Assembly: GCF_000702545.1 (NCBI RefSeq)
Contig: NZ_JNIO01000007.1
Span: 284,106-348,105, forward strand
Length of the DNA stretch: 64,000 nucleotides
Direction of reading: 5' to 3'
Origin: Selenomonas sp. AB3002
Lineage (GTDB): Bacteria > Bacillota > Negativicutes > Selenomonadales > Selenomonadaceae
The notes below the pieces were generated by a model. It worked only from the letters and a program-made list of their open reading frames with translations, made no database searches and was not told the origin of the DNA. This document shows positions 19,730 through 28,831 of this stretch, in pieces; within the stretch, counting starts at the first letter, position 1; every line of letters begins with the position of its first letter. The position numbers and the translations under genes were made by a program.

Positions 19730-20425
19730 ATGAAAATAGGAATTATCGGCGCGATGAAATCCGAAGTTGAGGCCTTGAAGGCCGCCCTGGACACCTCCCG
19801 CAAGGAGACGAAGGCCTCCATGGAGTTCTGCGAAGGCAGGCTGGGGCAGATGGATGTGGTGGTGGTGCAGAGCGGCATTGGCAAGGTCAATGCGGGCATC
19901 TGCGCCCAGATCCTGGTGGATGATTTTGCGGTCACCCATATCATCAACACCGGCGTGGCCGGCTCCCTCAGCAATGAACTGGATATTGGGGACATCGTCA
20001 TTTCCAAAGACGCGGTGCAGCATGACTTCACAGTGGAAGCTATCGGCTTCAAGAAGGGGGAGATTCCCTTCACGGGCAAGGTGGCCTTTGAGGCAGATGA
20101 GACTCTGCGGCAAAAGGCCCTGGCTGCTGTCAAGGCGGCTCTGCCTGACATCAGGGCCGTGGAGGGCCGGGTCTGCTCCGGCGACCAGTTCATTTCCTCC
20201 AAGGAGGCTAAAGAGCGCATCATCGCAGACTTCGACGGCACCTGCGCCGAAATGGAAGGCGCAGCCATCGCCCAGGTCTGCCATGCCAACAACCTGCCTT
20301 TCGTAGTCCTGCGCGCCATCTCCGACAAGGCCGACGGCAGCGCCCAGGTGAGCTTCGAGGAATTCGAGCAGAAGGCGGCGAAGAACTCGTCAAGGCTGGT
20401 GCAGTATATGCTGGAGAACTGGTGA
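19730..20425 (+). CDS. mtnN: 5'-methylthioadenosine/S-adenosylhomocysteine nucleosidase
   Basis: A 231-residue enzyme with the family signatures MKIGIIGAMKSEVEALK, VQSGIGKVNAG, NTGVAGSL, GDQFIS, EMEGAAIAQVC and the catalytic Asp in AISDKADGSA. It cleaves adenine from MTA and SAH in methyl-cycle recycling. GGAGA precedes the start. The last 60 bp are repeated at 26670-26731, upstream of recQ. Confidence 0.96.
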   Translation: MKIGIIGAMKSEVEALKAALDTSRKETKASMEFCEGRLGQMDVVVVQSGIGKVNAGICAQILVDDFAVTHIINTGVAGSLSNELDIGDIVISKDAVQHDFTVEAIGFKKGEIPFTGKVAFEADETLRQKALAAVKAALPDIRAVEGRVCSGDQFISSKEAKERIIADFDGTCAEMEGAAIAQVCHANNLPFVVLRAISDKADGSAQVSFEEFEQKAAKNSSRLVQYMLENW

Positions 20426-20471
20426 GACGTATGACATGGATTGGACCATTGAGTATTACTTAAAATAAAAT

Positions 20472-20771
20472 GGTGACGGCATCTCCGCCCGCATCATCAA
20501 CATGCCCACCATCAAGACTCTGTATGAGGAACTTATCCTGCAGGCCGCCAGGGACCGCGGCAAGCTCATCACCGTAGAGGAACACAACATCAGCGGCGGC
20601 CAGGGCGAAGCTGTGTGCTCCCTGCTGGCAGAGCATCAGCCTGTGCCGGTGAAGCGCCTGGGCATCCCTGACGAATTCGACCACTCCGGCTCCGCAGACG
20701 AACTTCTGCAGCAATTCGGACTCAACGCAGAGCATATCGCAGCAGCAGCTAAAGAGATGCTGGGAAAATAA
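20472..20771 (+). pseudogene. Transketolase C-terminal fragment
   Basis: The frame from 20472 reads GDGISARIINMPTIK and continues to a stop at 20771, giving about 100 residues matching the C-terminal domain of transketolase or the 1-deoxyxylulose-5-phosphate synthase type (VEEHNISGGQGEAV, KRLGIPDEFDHSGSADELL). There is an in-frame stop at 20466 and no catalytic domain upstream. The ATG at 20502 could start an 89-residue product, but no ribosome site is evident. A gene remnant captured between mtnN and its terminator. Confidence 0.8.
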
Positions 20772-20784
20772 CTTCATAAACAGG

Positions 20785-20819
20785 AAAGCCCGAGGTGCTG
20801 TCAAGCGCCTCGGGCTTTT
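20785..20819. terminator. Terminator downstream of mtnN (block 1)
   Basis: AAAGCCCGAGGTGC and GCGCCTCGGGCTTTT form the stem; equivalent to the hairpin at 26748-26779 in block 2. Confidence 0.85.
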
Positions 20820-20840
20820 CGATATGCGTTGATTGAACTG

Positions 20841-20902
20841 CTTCAAAAACACTTCAAAAACACTTCAACATAACTTCAACATCAACTTCAAACCAACTTC
20901 AA
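20841..20902. repeat. Six CTTCAA motifs at about 11-bp spacing (block 1)
   Basis: CTTCAA starts at 20841, 20852, 20863, 20874, 20886 and 20897: steps of 11, 11, 11, 12 and 11 bp. They lie directly 3' of the recQ remnant; the intact recQ has five such motifs. Confidence 0.85.
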
Positions 20903-20907
20903 TAGCA

Positions 20908-21046
20908 TTATCCTTCCAGTATGCACTTGAGGAATTCTTCTCCGTACCTTTCCAGTTTCCTCTCGCCGATGCCCTTGACTTCCAACATCTCGTCCATAGT
21001 ACTTGCGCAGCAGAGTCTGGGCCTCGGCTATATAAGGATTGTCCAT
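20908..21046 (-). pseudogene. recQ remnant with a large internal deletion
   Basis: The first about 18 codons ([18 protein letters not shown]) match the intact RecQ at 28640, then the sequence jumps to the last about 28 codons (EVKGIGERKLERYGEEFL) in another frame. About 1.6 kb is missing. It is not functional. The junction lies near 20998. Confidence 0.88.
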
Positions 21047-21195
21047 GAAAACACCTATTTCTGTAAATTTGATTCGAAAATGATCGGTATTACCATCCTA
21101 CCATAGATTGAGGGGGATGGTTGGAAACCTACGGGAAAAACTCAATCAAAATGATAGTTTTATATCACTAAACAAAATAAAATCTGAAAAAGTAG

Positions 21196-21224
21196 TTGCA
21201 AATGATATGTTGCCGTGCTATAAT
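21196..21224 (+). promoter_or_regulatory. Promoter of the gluconate operon
   Basis: TTGCAA (21196-21201), 17-bp spacer, TATAAT (21219-21224); start near 21231, about 40 nt before gntK. Confidence 0.75.
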
Positions 21225-21271
21225 GACTTCATAAATGAAAGATATATAACATTTAGATATAAGGAGTGATG

Positions 21272-22825
21272 ATGGTGAGCTTTCAATATCGCCAGGAAGC
21301 AGTTTGGATTGGCATTGATGTAGGCACCACTGGTGTCCGTGCCATTGCCTATGACATCACGGGCAAAAAGGCGGCTGGTGCAGAGGCTTTTTATCCTCTG
21401 CTGACACCCCATCCGGACTGGGCGGAAGAGAATCCAGAGCAGATCTTCGCTGCAGTCAAGGAGGTGGTGGGCAAGGCCGCTGCTGACCTCAGATACAAGA
21501 GCCGCCAGCTGGCAGGACTTTCCCTGAGCACTGTCATGCACAGCTTTGCGGGGCTGGACGAGCATTATCGCCCCTTGATGGATATGCAGACCTGGGCAGA
21601 CAGCCGCAGTGCAGGCATCGTGCGGGAGATGAAGGAGGACGAGGGACTTTGTCGCCGCTTCTACGAGAAGACAGGCTGCCCCATCCACGCTTCCTATCCC
21701 CTGGCCAAGATTCTCTGGCTGAAGAAGAATCACCCGGATATGTTCAGCCAGATGAAATACGTGGGCTCCTTGAAGGACTACCTCTTCTACGGACTCACGG
21801 GCAAGTGGCTCATAGACAAGTCGGCGGCCAGCACCAGCGGCCTTTACAATGAAAAGCAAGGCGTTTGGGATGAGGAAATCCTCTCCTATGCGGGCTTGAA
21901 AAAGGAGCAGCTGCCGGAGGTGGTATCCACTACCCACCTGGAGAAACTGCAGGAGAGCGCTGCCTCGGAAATGGGGCTGCCTGCAGGCCTGTCAGTGGTC
22001 ATCGGCGCCACAGACGGAGTGCTGGTGAATGTGGGCATCGGGGCGGTGGAGCCAGGGCAGCTCAGCGCCACCATCGGTACCAGCGGTGCCCTTAGGATGC
22101 TCACCCGGGAGCCCCTCACCGACGGGAAGATGCGTACCTGGTGCTACAACCTGACAGACGATATGTGGGTAGCGGGAGGCGCTATCAACAACGGGGGCAT
22201 GATCCTGCGCTGGGTGAAGGACAAGGTCTGCCACTACACGCCTCATCATCTGGAAAACCTTGATGTGGATGGGTACGACCTTATGACCATGAAGGCCGCC
22301 CATGTGGCGGCGGGCTCTGACGGCCTGGTCATGCTGCCCTGCTTCACTGGGGAGCGGGCACCTTATTGGAATTCGGAGCTGCGGGGCATGTTCTTCGGCC
22401 TCTCACTCAATCATAGCCGTTCACACATGATAAGGGCCTGCCTGGAGGGCATTTCCTACAGCATGAACGCAGTGATGCTGGCCCTGCGGGATTTTGGGGA
22501 AATCAGGGACATCCGGGTCAGCGGCAGCTTCACTAAGTCGGCGCTCTGGCTGCAGATCCTTGCCAGCGTGCTGAATGAGGAACTGATTCTGCCGGACAAC
22601 AGCGAGGGGGCGGCCTTCGGGGCGGCGGTGCTGGGCTTCATTGCCAGCGGCGAGCTCTCCGGCATCGGGGCCACCAGGGAACTGGTGAAGCCAAAGCGCA
22701 TCATAACTCCTGACCCTGAAGAGGCCAAGGTTTATAAGGAACTTTACCAGATATTTGATAGCCTGTACTGGAAACTGCAGCCGGAGCTTTCCGCTATTGC
22801 CGCATTCCAGAAGGCTCATGCATAG
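21272..22825 (+). CDS. gntK: Gluconokinase (FGGY family)
   Basis: A 517-residue FGGY carbohydrate kinase: WIGIDVGTTGVRAIAYD (ATP phosphate motif), SLSTVMHSF, GTSGALRML and the long second-domain stretch VSGSFTKSALWLQILASVL. It phosphorylates D-gluconate to 6-phosphogluconate, the substrate of the next gene. Several start codons lie close together after AAGGAG (GTG 21266, ATG 21269, ATG 21272, GTG 21275); 21272 or 21275 have the best spacing. First gene of gntK-gnd-gntP. Confidence 0.88.
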   Translation: MVSFQYRQEAVWIGIDVGTTGVRAIAYDITGKKAAGAEAFYPLLTPHPDWAEENPEQIFAAVKEVVGKAAADLRYKSRQLAGLSLSTVMHSFAGLDEHYRPLMDMQTWADSRSAGIVREMKEDEGLCRRFYEKTGCPIHASYPLAKILWLKKNHPDMFSQMKYVGSLKDYLFYGLTGKWLIDKSAASTSGLYNEKQGVWDEEILSYAGLKKEQLPEVVSTTHLEKLQESAASEMGLPAGLSVVIGATDGVLVNVGIGAVEPGQLSATIGTSGALRMLTREPLTDGKMRTWCYNLTDDMWVAGGAINNGGMILRWVKDKVCHYTPHHLENLDVDGYDLMTMKAAHVAAGSDGLVMLPCFTGERAPYWNSELRGMFFGLSLNHSRSHMIRACLEGISYSMNAVMLALRDFGEIRDIRVSGSFTKSALWLQILASVLNEELILPDNSEGAAFGAAVLGFIASGELSGIGATRELVKPKRIITPDPEEAKVYKELYQIFDSLYWKLQPELSAIAAFQKAHA

Positions 22826-22834
22826 GGAGGCATC

Positions 22835-24244
22835 ATGATGGAGAAGAAAATGGATATCGGCATGGTGGGCATGGCCGTCATGGGCAGCAACCTGGCCCTG
22901 AATATGGCTGATCACGGCTTTGAGGTGGCTTGCTACAACTACACGCCAGACCTGACGGAAAAGGTGCTGAAGGAGCATCCCCATGAGCGCATGCACGGCT
23001 TCTTCGACTTGCAGGAATTTGTGGACTCCCTGCAAAAGCCCCGCCGCATCATGTTCATGATCATGGCCGGGACCCCGGTGGATTCCATGCTTGAGAAGCT
23101 GGTGCCTTTGCTGGAGCCTGGGGACATGATCCTGGACGGAGGCAACTCTTTCTTTGAGGATACCCGCCGCCGCCATGACCTGCTGCAGGAGAAAGGCCTC
23201 CATTACTTCGGTGTAGGCATTTCCGGCGGGGAGAAGGGGGCCCGCCGTGGGCCATGCATCATGCCCGGCGGGGACAAGGCTGCCTATGAATATGTGCGCC
23301 CCATCTATGAGGCCATCGCTGCCAGGGCAGGGGAAGAGCCCTGTTGCGCCTACATGGGCACTGACGGTGCGGGGCACTATGTGAAGATGGTGCACAACGG
23401 CATCGAGTATGCAGATATGCAGCTGATTGCTGAGGCCTACCTTTTGCTGAAATATGCCGGAGGCTATAGTAACCGCGAGATTGGCGAGATTTTCCACCAA
23501 TGGAACCAAGGGGAGCTCAAGAGCTTTCTCATCGGCATCACGGCAGATATCTTCATGGAGGCTGACGAGGCAGGCGGGGAGCTCCTGGACAAGATTTTGG
23601 ACAGCGCCGGCCAGAAGGGCACGGGGCGCTGGACCAGCATAGAGGCCCTGCGGCAGGGGGTGAACACCTCACTTATCACCGCTGCCTGCAATGCCCGGGT
23701 CATGTCCAACTTGCTGGAGGAAAGGGAGGAACTGGCTCCTCTGGTGCAGGCAGAGAGAAAGGCAGAGCCTGCCGAAGGATTCGTGGAAATGGTGCGCAAG
23801 AGCCTCTACCTGGGCAAGATTGCGGCCTACGCCCAGGGCTTTGCCCTCTACAGCTCCGCTTCGGAACACTTCGGCTGGCAGCTGGATTTGGGGCGGATTG
23901 CCGCCATCTTCCGCTCCGGCTGCATCATCCAGGCAGAGTTTTTGGACAGGATCACGGAGGCCTATGGGGAACAGCCGGGGCTGAAGAATCTCCTGCAGGA
24001 CAAGTTCTTTGCGGGGAAGGTCAGGGAAAATCTCGCCTCCCTGCGGCAGGCAGCTGCCCAGGCCATGCTGGCTGGCATTCCCATTCCGGCCCTGGCCTGT
24101 GCGGTTGAGTACCTGGACGCACTGGGGGGCAGGCATCTGGGAGCCAACCTCATCCAGGCACAGCGGGACTGCTTCGGCGCCCACACCTACAGGCGCACTG
24201 ACCGGGAGGGCAGCTTCCACCACGAATGGCAGAAGCATTTTTGA
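22835..24244 (+). CDS. gnd: 6-phosphogluconate dehydrogenase (decarboxylating)
   Basis: A 469-residue protein, the usual length for the long NADP-type enzyme. It shows an N-terminal Rossmann fold (IGMVGMAVMGSNLALNMADH), LDGGNSFFEDTRRR, the catalytic ISGGEKGARRGPCIMPGG loop and Lys in GAGHYVKMVHNGIEY. It converts 6-phosphogluconate to ribulose 5-phosphate with CO2 and NADPH. It starts 9 bp after gntK with GGGAGG upstream, so the two are cotranscribed. Confidence 0.95.
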   Translation: MMEKKMDIGMVGMAVMGSNLALNMADHGFEVACYNYTPDLTEKVLKEHPHERMHGFFDLQEFVDSLQKPRRIMFMIMAGTPVDSMLEKLVPLLEPGDMILDGGNSFFEDTRRRHDLLQEKGLHYFGVGISGGEKGARRGPCIMPGGDKAAYEYVRPIYEAIAARAGEEPCCAYMGTDGAGHYVKMVHNGIEYADMQLIAEAYLLLKYAGGYSNREIGEIFHQWNQGELKSFLIGITADIFMEADEAGGELLDKILDSAGQKGTGRWTSIEALRQGVNTSLITAACNARVMSNLLEEREELAPLVQAERKAEPAEGFVEMVRKSLYLGKIAAYAQGFALYSSASEHFGWQLDLGRIAAIFRSGCIIQAEFLDRITEAYGEQPGLKNLLQDKFFAGKVRENLASLRQAAAQAMLAGIPIPALACAVEYLDALGGRHLGANLIQAQRDCFGAHTYRRTDREGSFHHEWQKHF

Positions 24245-24282
24245 GTTCATCATCTGATTGGAGACAATAGGAGGGCTTGTTT

Positions 24283-25599
24283 ATGCCGCTTATAATTTTG
24301 GCAGTTGGTATACTCTTTCTCTTTTTCCTGATTGTGAAAGTAAGGCTCAATAGTTTCCTCTCCCTGCTCCTGGTGGCAGGACTGGTGGGCTACGCCGAGG
24401 GGCTGCCCGAGGGGCAGATCATCCCCGTGATTGAAAAGGGCCTGGGGGGAACCCTGGGCGGCCTGGCCATCGTGGTGTCTTTCGGCGCCATGCTGGGCAA
24501 GCTCATGGCAGAAAGCGGCGGTGCCCAGCGCATCGCCACCACCCTCATCGACGTATTCGGGCGCAAGTGGGTGAAATGGGCTGTAGCCCTCACTGGCTTC
24601 ATCGTGGGCATCGCCCTCTTCTACGAAATCGGCTTCGTGCTCTTGATTCCCCTGGTCTTCACCATCGCCACGGCGGCGAAGATTCCCCTGCTGGAGGTGG
24701 GAATTCCCATGGCGGCGGCTCTCTCCGTCACCCATGGCTTCCTGCCGCCCCATCCGGGACCCACGGCCATTTCCATCATCTACAATGCAGATATTGGCCT
24801 GACTCTGGTGTACGGCGCCATCATCGCCATTCCCACTGCCATTGTGGCAGGACCCCTCTTTGCCAATACCACTAAGGACATCCAGCCGGAATCTCCCCAG
24901 GGCATGCATAGCAGCAAGGTCTTCGAGGATGAAGAAATGCCCGGCTTCGGCATCTCCGTCTTCACCGCCATGGTTCCCGTGGTGCTCATGGCCGCTTCTG
25001 CCATTGCCAAGCTGACTCTTTCTGCTGATTCCGGCCTCTATCAGTGGCTCACCTTCCTGGGTACTCCGGACATGGCCCTGACCATTGCAGTGGCAGCGGC
25101 CATCTACACCTTCGGCATCAGGCAGGGCAAGACCATTCCCGAGATCATGAAGATCTGTGAGGGAGCTGTGCTCACCATCGCCATGATCCTGCTCATCGTG
25201 GGCGGCGGCGGTGCCCTGAAGCAGATCCTCATCGACAGCGGCGTGGGCAGGTACATCGGTGAGATTGCTGCCCAGTCCAACCTTTCTCCCCTGCTCCTGG
25301 CCTGGACGGTGGCAGCGGTCATCCGCATTGCCTGCGGCAGTGCCACGGTGGCAGCTCTCACGGCAGGCGGCATTGCCGCTCCCATCGTGGCGGTGACGGG
25401 GGTGAATCCCGAGCTCATGGTGCTGGCCACCGGTGCTGGCAGCCTGATTCTCAGCCCTCCCAATGACCCGGGCTTCTGGCTCTTCAAGGAATTCTTCGGG
25501 CTTTCCGTCAAGCAGACCGTGCGCACCTGGTGCGTGCTGGAGACCATCATCTCCGTCATGGGCCTCCTTGGCGTGCTGGCGCTGGATGCCATCATTTGA
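24283..25599 (+). CDS. gntP: GntP-family gluconate:H+ symporter
   Basis: A 438-residue membrane protein with 12-14 hydrophobic segments. Family stretches include PEGQIIPVIEKGLGGTLGGL, HGFLPPHPGPTAIS and the C-terminal SATVAALTAGG and PPNDPGFWLFKEFFGLS. It imports gluconate for GntK. The ATG at 24283 follows GGAGG; TTG at 24277 is too close to it. Third gene of the operon, ended by a hairpin at 25606. Confidence 0.93.
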   Translation: MPLIILAVGILFLFFLIVKVRLNSFLSLLLVAGLVGYAEGLPEGQIIPVIEKGLGGTLGGLAIVVSFGAMLGKLMAESGGAQRIATTLIDVFGRKWVKWAVALTGFIVGIALFYEIGFVLLIPLVFTIATAAKIPLLEVGIPMAAALSVTHGFLPPHPGPTAISIIYNADIGLTLVYGAIIAIPTAIVAGPLFANTTKDIQPESPQGMHSSKVFEDEEMPGFGISVFTAMVPVVLMAASAIAKLTLSADSGLYQWLTFLGTPDMALTIAVAAAIYTFGIRQGKTIPEIMKICEGAVLTIAMILLIVGGGGALKQILIDSGVGRYIGEIAAQSNLSPLLLAWTVAAVIRIACGSATVAALTAGGIAAPIVAVTGVNPELMVLATGAGSLILSPPNDPGFWLFKEFFGLSVKQTVRTWCVLETIISVMGLLGVLALDAII

Positions 25600-25605
25600 A
25601 TAACC

Positions 25606-25648
25606 AGGGACTGCAGACCGACCCAATGGGCGGACTGCAGTCCCTTTT
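25606..25648 (+). terminator. Terminator of the gluconate operon
   Basis: GGGACTGCAGACCG and CGGACTGCAGTCCC pair with one mismatch, followed by TTTT. Confidence 0.85.
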
Positions 25649-25705
25649 GGTTTCCTTTCTAATGCGTTATAATGATTATACTAACATCAGAAAAGGGGAG
25701 CCTTT

Positions 25706-26551
25706 ATGAAAGAACAGGTTTTGCCTATTTTACGCAGCGCCTATGATGATCTCACCAAGTCGGAGAAGCGGATTGCCGACTATATTTCGGAGCACAGGGA
25801 TGAGATCATGGGGCAGACGGTGGCGGAAATCGCCCAGCATACTGGCAGCGCTGAAATCACCATTTCCCGCTTTTGCAAGAAGCTGGGCTTTGGCGGCCTC
25901 CAGAGCCTCAAGATTGCCCTGGCCTCGGAACTGTCCAGTCCTGCGGAAACTCCCTACGGGGACATTGGCAAAGAAGACGGTGAGGCAGCGGTGGCGGGAA
26001 AGATTTTCCGCAATATAACAGACGGCCTGCAGGACACCCTGAAAATCCTGGACTTCACCCTGATTGCCAGGGCTGTGGAGCTGCTGCAGGGAGCCCGACG
26101 GGTGGCTATCTACGGTTTTGGCAACTCGGCTACGGTGTGCAAGGATATGGAGACCCGCTTCCTGCGCTTCGGCATGGCGGTGCAGGCCTTCAGTGACGCC
26201 CATATGCAGGTTACCTCGGCAGCCCTGCTGGACGAGCATGATGTGGTCATGGCCGTTTCCCATAGCGGTGCAACCAAGGATATCCTGGAGTCAGTGCAGA
26301 TTGCAAAGGCCAGAGGGGCCAAAGTAATCGCCATTACCAGCTATGCGCAGTCGGAACTGGCCCGCCGGGCAGACATCGCCCTAATCGGCATGGGCCGTGA
26401 GGTGAACTACCGCTCGGAAGCCGCCGCCTCCCGCCTGGTGCACATGGCCATCGGCGATATCCTCTATACCTGCCTGGCCATGAAGATGCCAGAGCAGTAC
26501 CAGGCCAACCTGCAGAAGATGAGGGAAGTCATCGCCGCCAGGAGGCTGTGA
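25706..26551 (+). CDS. RpiR-family transcriptional regulator
   Basis: A 281-residue protein with an N-terminal RpiR helix-turn-helix (SEKRIADYISEH; AEIAQHTGSAEITISRFCKKLGFGG in pieces, residues about 20-65) and a C-terminal SIS sugar-phosphate-binding domain (VAIYGFGNSATVCKDME; VMAVSHSGATKDILE). TATAAT at 25667-25672 is its likely -10 box. Downstream of gntP, it is the natural candidate to sense 6-phosphogluconate and control the operon (inference). Confidence 0.9.
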   Translation: MKEQVLPILRSAYDDLTKSEKRIADYISEHRDEIMGQTVAEIAQHTGSAEITISRFCKKLGFGGLQSLKIALASELSSPAETPYGDIGKEDGEAAVAGKIFRNITDGLQDTLKILDFTLIARAVELLQGARRVAIYGFGNSATVCKDMETRFLRFGMAVQAFSDAHMQVTSAALLDEHDVVMAVSHSGATKDILESVQIAKARGAKVIAITSYAQSELARRADIALIGMGREVNYRSEAAASRLVHMAIGDILYTCLAMKMPEQYQANLQKMREVIAARRL

Positions 26552-26669
26552 GATGGCCGGGGGTGTTTCTTCTTGTGAAGCAAAGAAAGCCTTGCAAAAT
26601 GGCAGGAATCAGCCCTGTTTTGTCGAAAGGCTCAGGAGAGTCCAAGTAAAACGCAAAGGAGACTGGTTA

Positions 26670-26731
26670 TCGAGCAGAAGGCGGCGAAGAACTCTTCAAG
26701 GCTGGTGCAGTATATGCTGGAGAACTGGTGA
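26670..26731 (+). pseudogene. Duplicated 3' end of mtnN
   Basis: About 62 bp corresponding to the last 20 codons and stop of mtnN (20364-20425), with a few base changes. There is no gene body upstream. It marks the left end of direct repeat block 2. The 26552-26669 stretch before it has no gene and carries a GGCAGGA...TGTCGAA motif at 26601-26625. Confidence 0.85.
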
Positions 26732-26747
26732 GACGTATGATATGAGT

Positions 26748-26779
26748 AAAAGCCCGGAGCATTTTCGCTTCGGGCTTTT
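26748..26779. terminator. Terminator hairpin in block 2
   Basis: AAAAGCCCG and TCGGGCTTTT form the stem; counterpart of 20785-20819. Confidence 0.8.
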
Positions 26780-26805
26780 CAAGTGGCAAAGATATGATTG
26801 AACTG

Positions 26806-26856
26806 CTTCAAATACACTTCAACACAACTTCATTGTCAACTTCAAACCAACTTCAA
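26806..26856. repeat. Five CTTCAA-type motifs at about 11-bp spacing (block 2)
   Basis: Motifs start at 26806, 26817, 26828 (CTTCAT), 26840 and 26851, immediately 3' of the recQ stop codon. One unit fewer than in block 1. Confidence 0.85.
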
Positions 26857-26861
26857 TAGTG

Positions 26862-28640
26862 TCATCCTTCCAGGAGGCACTGGAGGAATTCTTTCCCGTA
26901 CCTTTCCAGCTTCATCTCGCCGATGCCCTTGACCTCCAGCATTTCGTCAAGTGTCTTGGGCTGCACTGCGCACATATCTTTGAGGGTGGCATCGGAAAAG
27001 ACCACGTAGGGAGGAACGTGCTCCCGGGTGGCGATTTCTTTGCGCAGGCGGCGCAGCTTGTCGAAGAGGCCGGAGTCGGCGGGAGTTTTTTCAGGCTCTG
27101 GCTTGGGCACGGCCTGAAAGACTTTTTCCTGTCCCTTGAGCACGGGATAGGCGGCGGGCTTCAGGGTCAGCACAGGGAATTTGCTCTCGGTGATGGCCAG
27201 ATAGTCGGTGGCTACGAATCTTTGGATGAGCAGCTTGATATCTGCCAGCTTCCGTTCTTTCATCAGGCCGAAGGTGGAGAGCTGGTCAAAGCGCAGCTCG
27301 TGAACTTTCTTGTCCTGGGAACCTTTCAGTACCTGGGCCACCAGATTGAGGCCGAAGCGCTCCTTCATGCGGTAGACGCAGGAGAAGACTTTCTGGGCAT
27401 CTAGGGTCACATCGATTTTCTCCAGCCCTGCCTTGCAATTCCCGCAGTTGTCGCAGGTCACCTCGCCGCTTCTGTCTCCGAAGTAGCTGATGATGAAATG
27501 GCGCAGGCATTCGGGGGTGTGGCAGTAGTCCACCATTTTTTGCAGGCACCCCAGGTTGTGGGCTTTGCGCTCCTCGTTTTCCGTGGAGATGTCGATGAGG
27601 TATTTCTGGGTCATGACATCCTGGGGGGAATAGAGCAGGATGCAGCTGCCCGGCTCTCCGTCCCGGCCGGCGCGGCCTGCCTCCTGATAGTAGGCCTCGA
27701 TGTTCTTGGGCATATTGTAGTGGATGACAAAGCGCACATTGGACTTGTCGATGCCCATGCCAAAGGCATTGGTAGCCACGATGACCTGTACGTTGTCATA
27801 GAGGAAATCCTCCTGGGCCTCTGTGCGCTCCTTGTCGGAAAGGCCCGCGTGGTAGCGTCCCACGGCGAATTTCTTCTTGGCCAGATGCTCATAGAGCTTG
27901 TCCACTTCCTTGCGGGTGGCGGCGTAGATGACACCTGCCTCATCACTGTGGGCCTTGAGGTATTTTTCGATGAATTTCTTCTTGTCTTCCCCCCGGCGCA
28001 CCTCGAAGTACAGGTTGGGGCGGTCAAAGCCTGTTACGTGCACCTGGGGTGAGCGCAGGTGCAGGAGGTTTACGATGTCTTCCTTGACCTCCGGCGTAGC
28101 CGTGGCGGTAAAGGCGCTTACCAGGGGACGGCGGGGGAGGCTGGCGATGAAGGGGGCAATCTGCCGGTAACTGGGACGGAAGTCGTGGCCCCACTGGGAA
28201 AGGCAGTGGGCCTCGTCCACCGCCACCATGGAGATTTCCTGCTGCTCGATGATATATTGGAAGTAATCAGTATCCAGCCGTTCCGGGGCAACATACACCA
28301 GCTTGTACTGCCCCGCCGCAATGGCCTGCAGCCGCTGGGAGGATTCCCTGGCGGTGAGCTGGCTGTTGATGAAAGTAGCAGGCACCCCTTGCTCCTGGAG
28401 GGCGTCCACCTGATCCTTCATCAGGGAAATCAGGGGGGAGATGACCAAAGTCACCCCGGGGAAAACCAGAGCCGGCACCTGAAAGCAGATGGACTTGCCA
28501 GCTCCCGTGGGCATGATGGCCAGGGTATCTGCTCCCGACAGCAGGCTCTCCACCACCGGCCGCTGGGCTGGCCGGAAGTCCGGGTAGCCATAGTACTTGC
28601 GCAGCAGGGACTGGGCTTCGGCTATATATGGATTGTCCAT
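26862..28640 (-). CDS. recQ: ATP-dependent DNA helicase RecQ
   Basis: A 592-residue protein with complete domain order: DEAD/DEAH helicase core ([43 protein letters not shown]), helicase C domain ending in [20 protein letters not shown], the zinc-binding cysteines (CLRHF...CDNCGNC, about 375-400), winged helix (RQC) and a C-terminal HRDC domain (about 515-590). It unwinds recombination intermediates 3' to 5'. It is convergent with the mtnN remnant; the motif array at 26806-26856 lies just past its stop. Confidence 0.96.
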   Translation of the reverse strand: MDNPYIAEAQSLLRKYYGYPDFRPAQRPVVESLLSGADTLAIMPTGAGKSICFQVPALVFPGVTLVISPLISLMKDQVDALQEQGVPATFINSQLTARESSQRLQAIAAGQYKLVYVAPERLDTDYFQYIIEQQEISMVAVDEAHCLSQWGHDFRPSYRQIAPFIASLPRRPLVSAFTATATPEVKEDIVNLLHLRSPQVHVTGFDRPNLYFEVRRGEDKKKFIEKYLKAHSDEAGVIYAATRKEVDKLYEHLAKKKFAVGRYHAGLSDKERTEAQEDFLYDNVQVIVATNAFGMGIDKSNVRFVIHYNMPKNIEAYYQEAGRAGRDGEPGSCILLYSPQDVMTQKYLIDISTENEERKAHNLGCLQKMVDYCHTPECLRHFIISYFGDRSGEVTCDNCGNCKAGLEKIDVTLDAQKVFSCVYRMKERFGLNLVAQVLKGSQDKKVHELRFDQLSTFGLMKERKLADIKLLIQRFVATDYLAITESKFPVLTLKPAAYPVLKGQEKVFQAVPKPEPEKTPADSGLFDKLRRLRKEIATREHVPPYVVFSDATLKDMCAVQPKTLDEMLEVKGIGEMKLERYGKEFLQCLLEG

Positions 28641-28763
28641 GAAAACACCTATTTCTGTAAATTTGATTCGTAAATTATCAGTATTACCATTTTACCATAG
28701 ATTGGAGGTGGTGGGGCTGATGACTGCAATGTGGTTAGATTCTGAACAAGTGGCCAAAGAATA

Positions 28764-28800
28764 GGGCCCTGAGCATGGGGGATGCTCAGGGCCTTGTTTT
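28764..28800. terminator. Terminator between recQ upstream region and carbonic anhydrase gene
   Basis: GGCCCTGAGCAT and ATGCTCAGGGCC form a perfect 12-bp stem followed by TTGTTTT. Confidence 0.85.
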
Positions 28801-28831
28801 ATCAGCTGCTGCCAGATGATGCTGCCAGGAT

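Larger units (their letters stand above)
20364..21110. repeat. Direct repeat block 1: mtnN 3' end to recQ upstream region
   Basis: Contains, in order, the mtnN tail, a transketolase fragment, a terminator, an array of CTTCAA motifs and an internally deleted recQ with its upstream region. All except the transketolase piece reappear in the same order at 26670-28710, where recQ is complete. The two blocks frame the gluconate operon. Confidence 0.85.
26670..28710. repeat. Direct repeat block 2: mtnN tail, terminator, recQ, recQ upstream
   Basis: Same order as block 1 (20364-21110) but with a complete recQ and without the transketolase fragment. Similarity on the right ends near the shared ACCATAGATTG (copy 1 about 21103-21111; copy 2 about 28695-28705). 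Confidence 0.85.

Noticed and set aside
20841..20902. Possible CRISPR array
   Set aside because: Repeats are only 6-8 bp at 11-bp steps with no spacers of useful length and no cas genes nearby.
24250..25626. 458-codon open frame on the minus strand, rich in His, Gly and Glu
   Set aside because: Antisense of gntP; the composition is typical of reverse-complemented membrane-protein codons.
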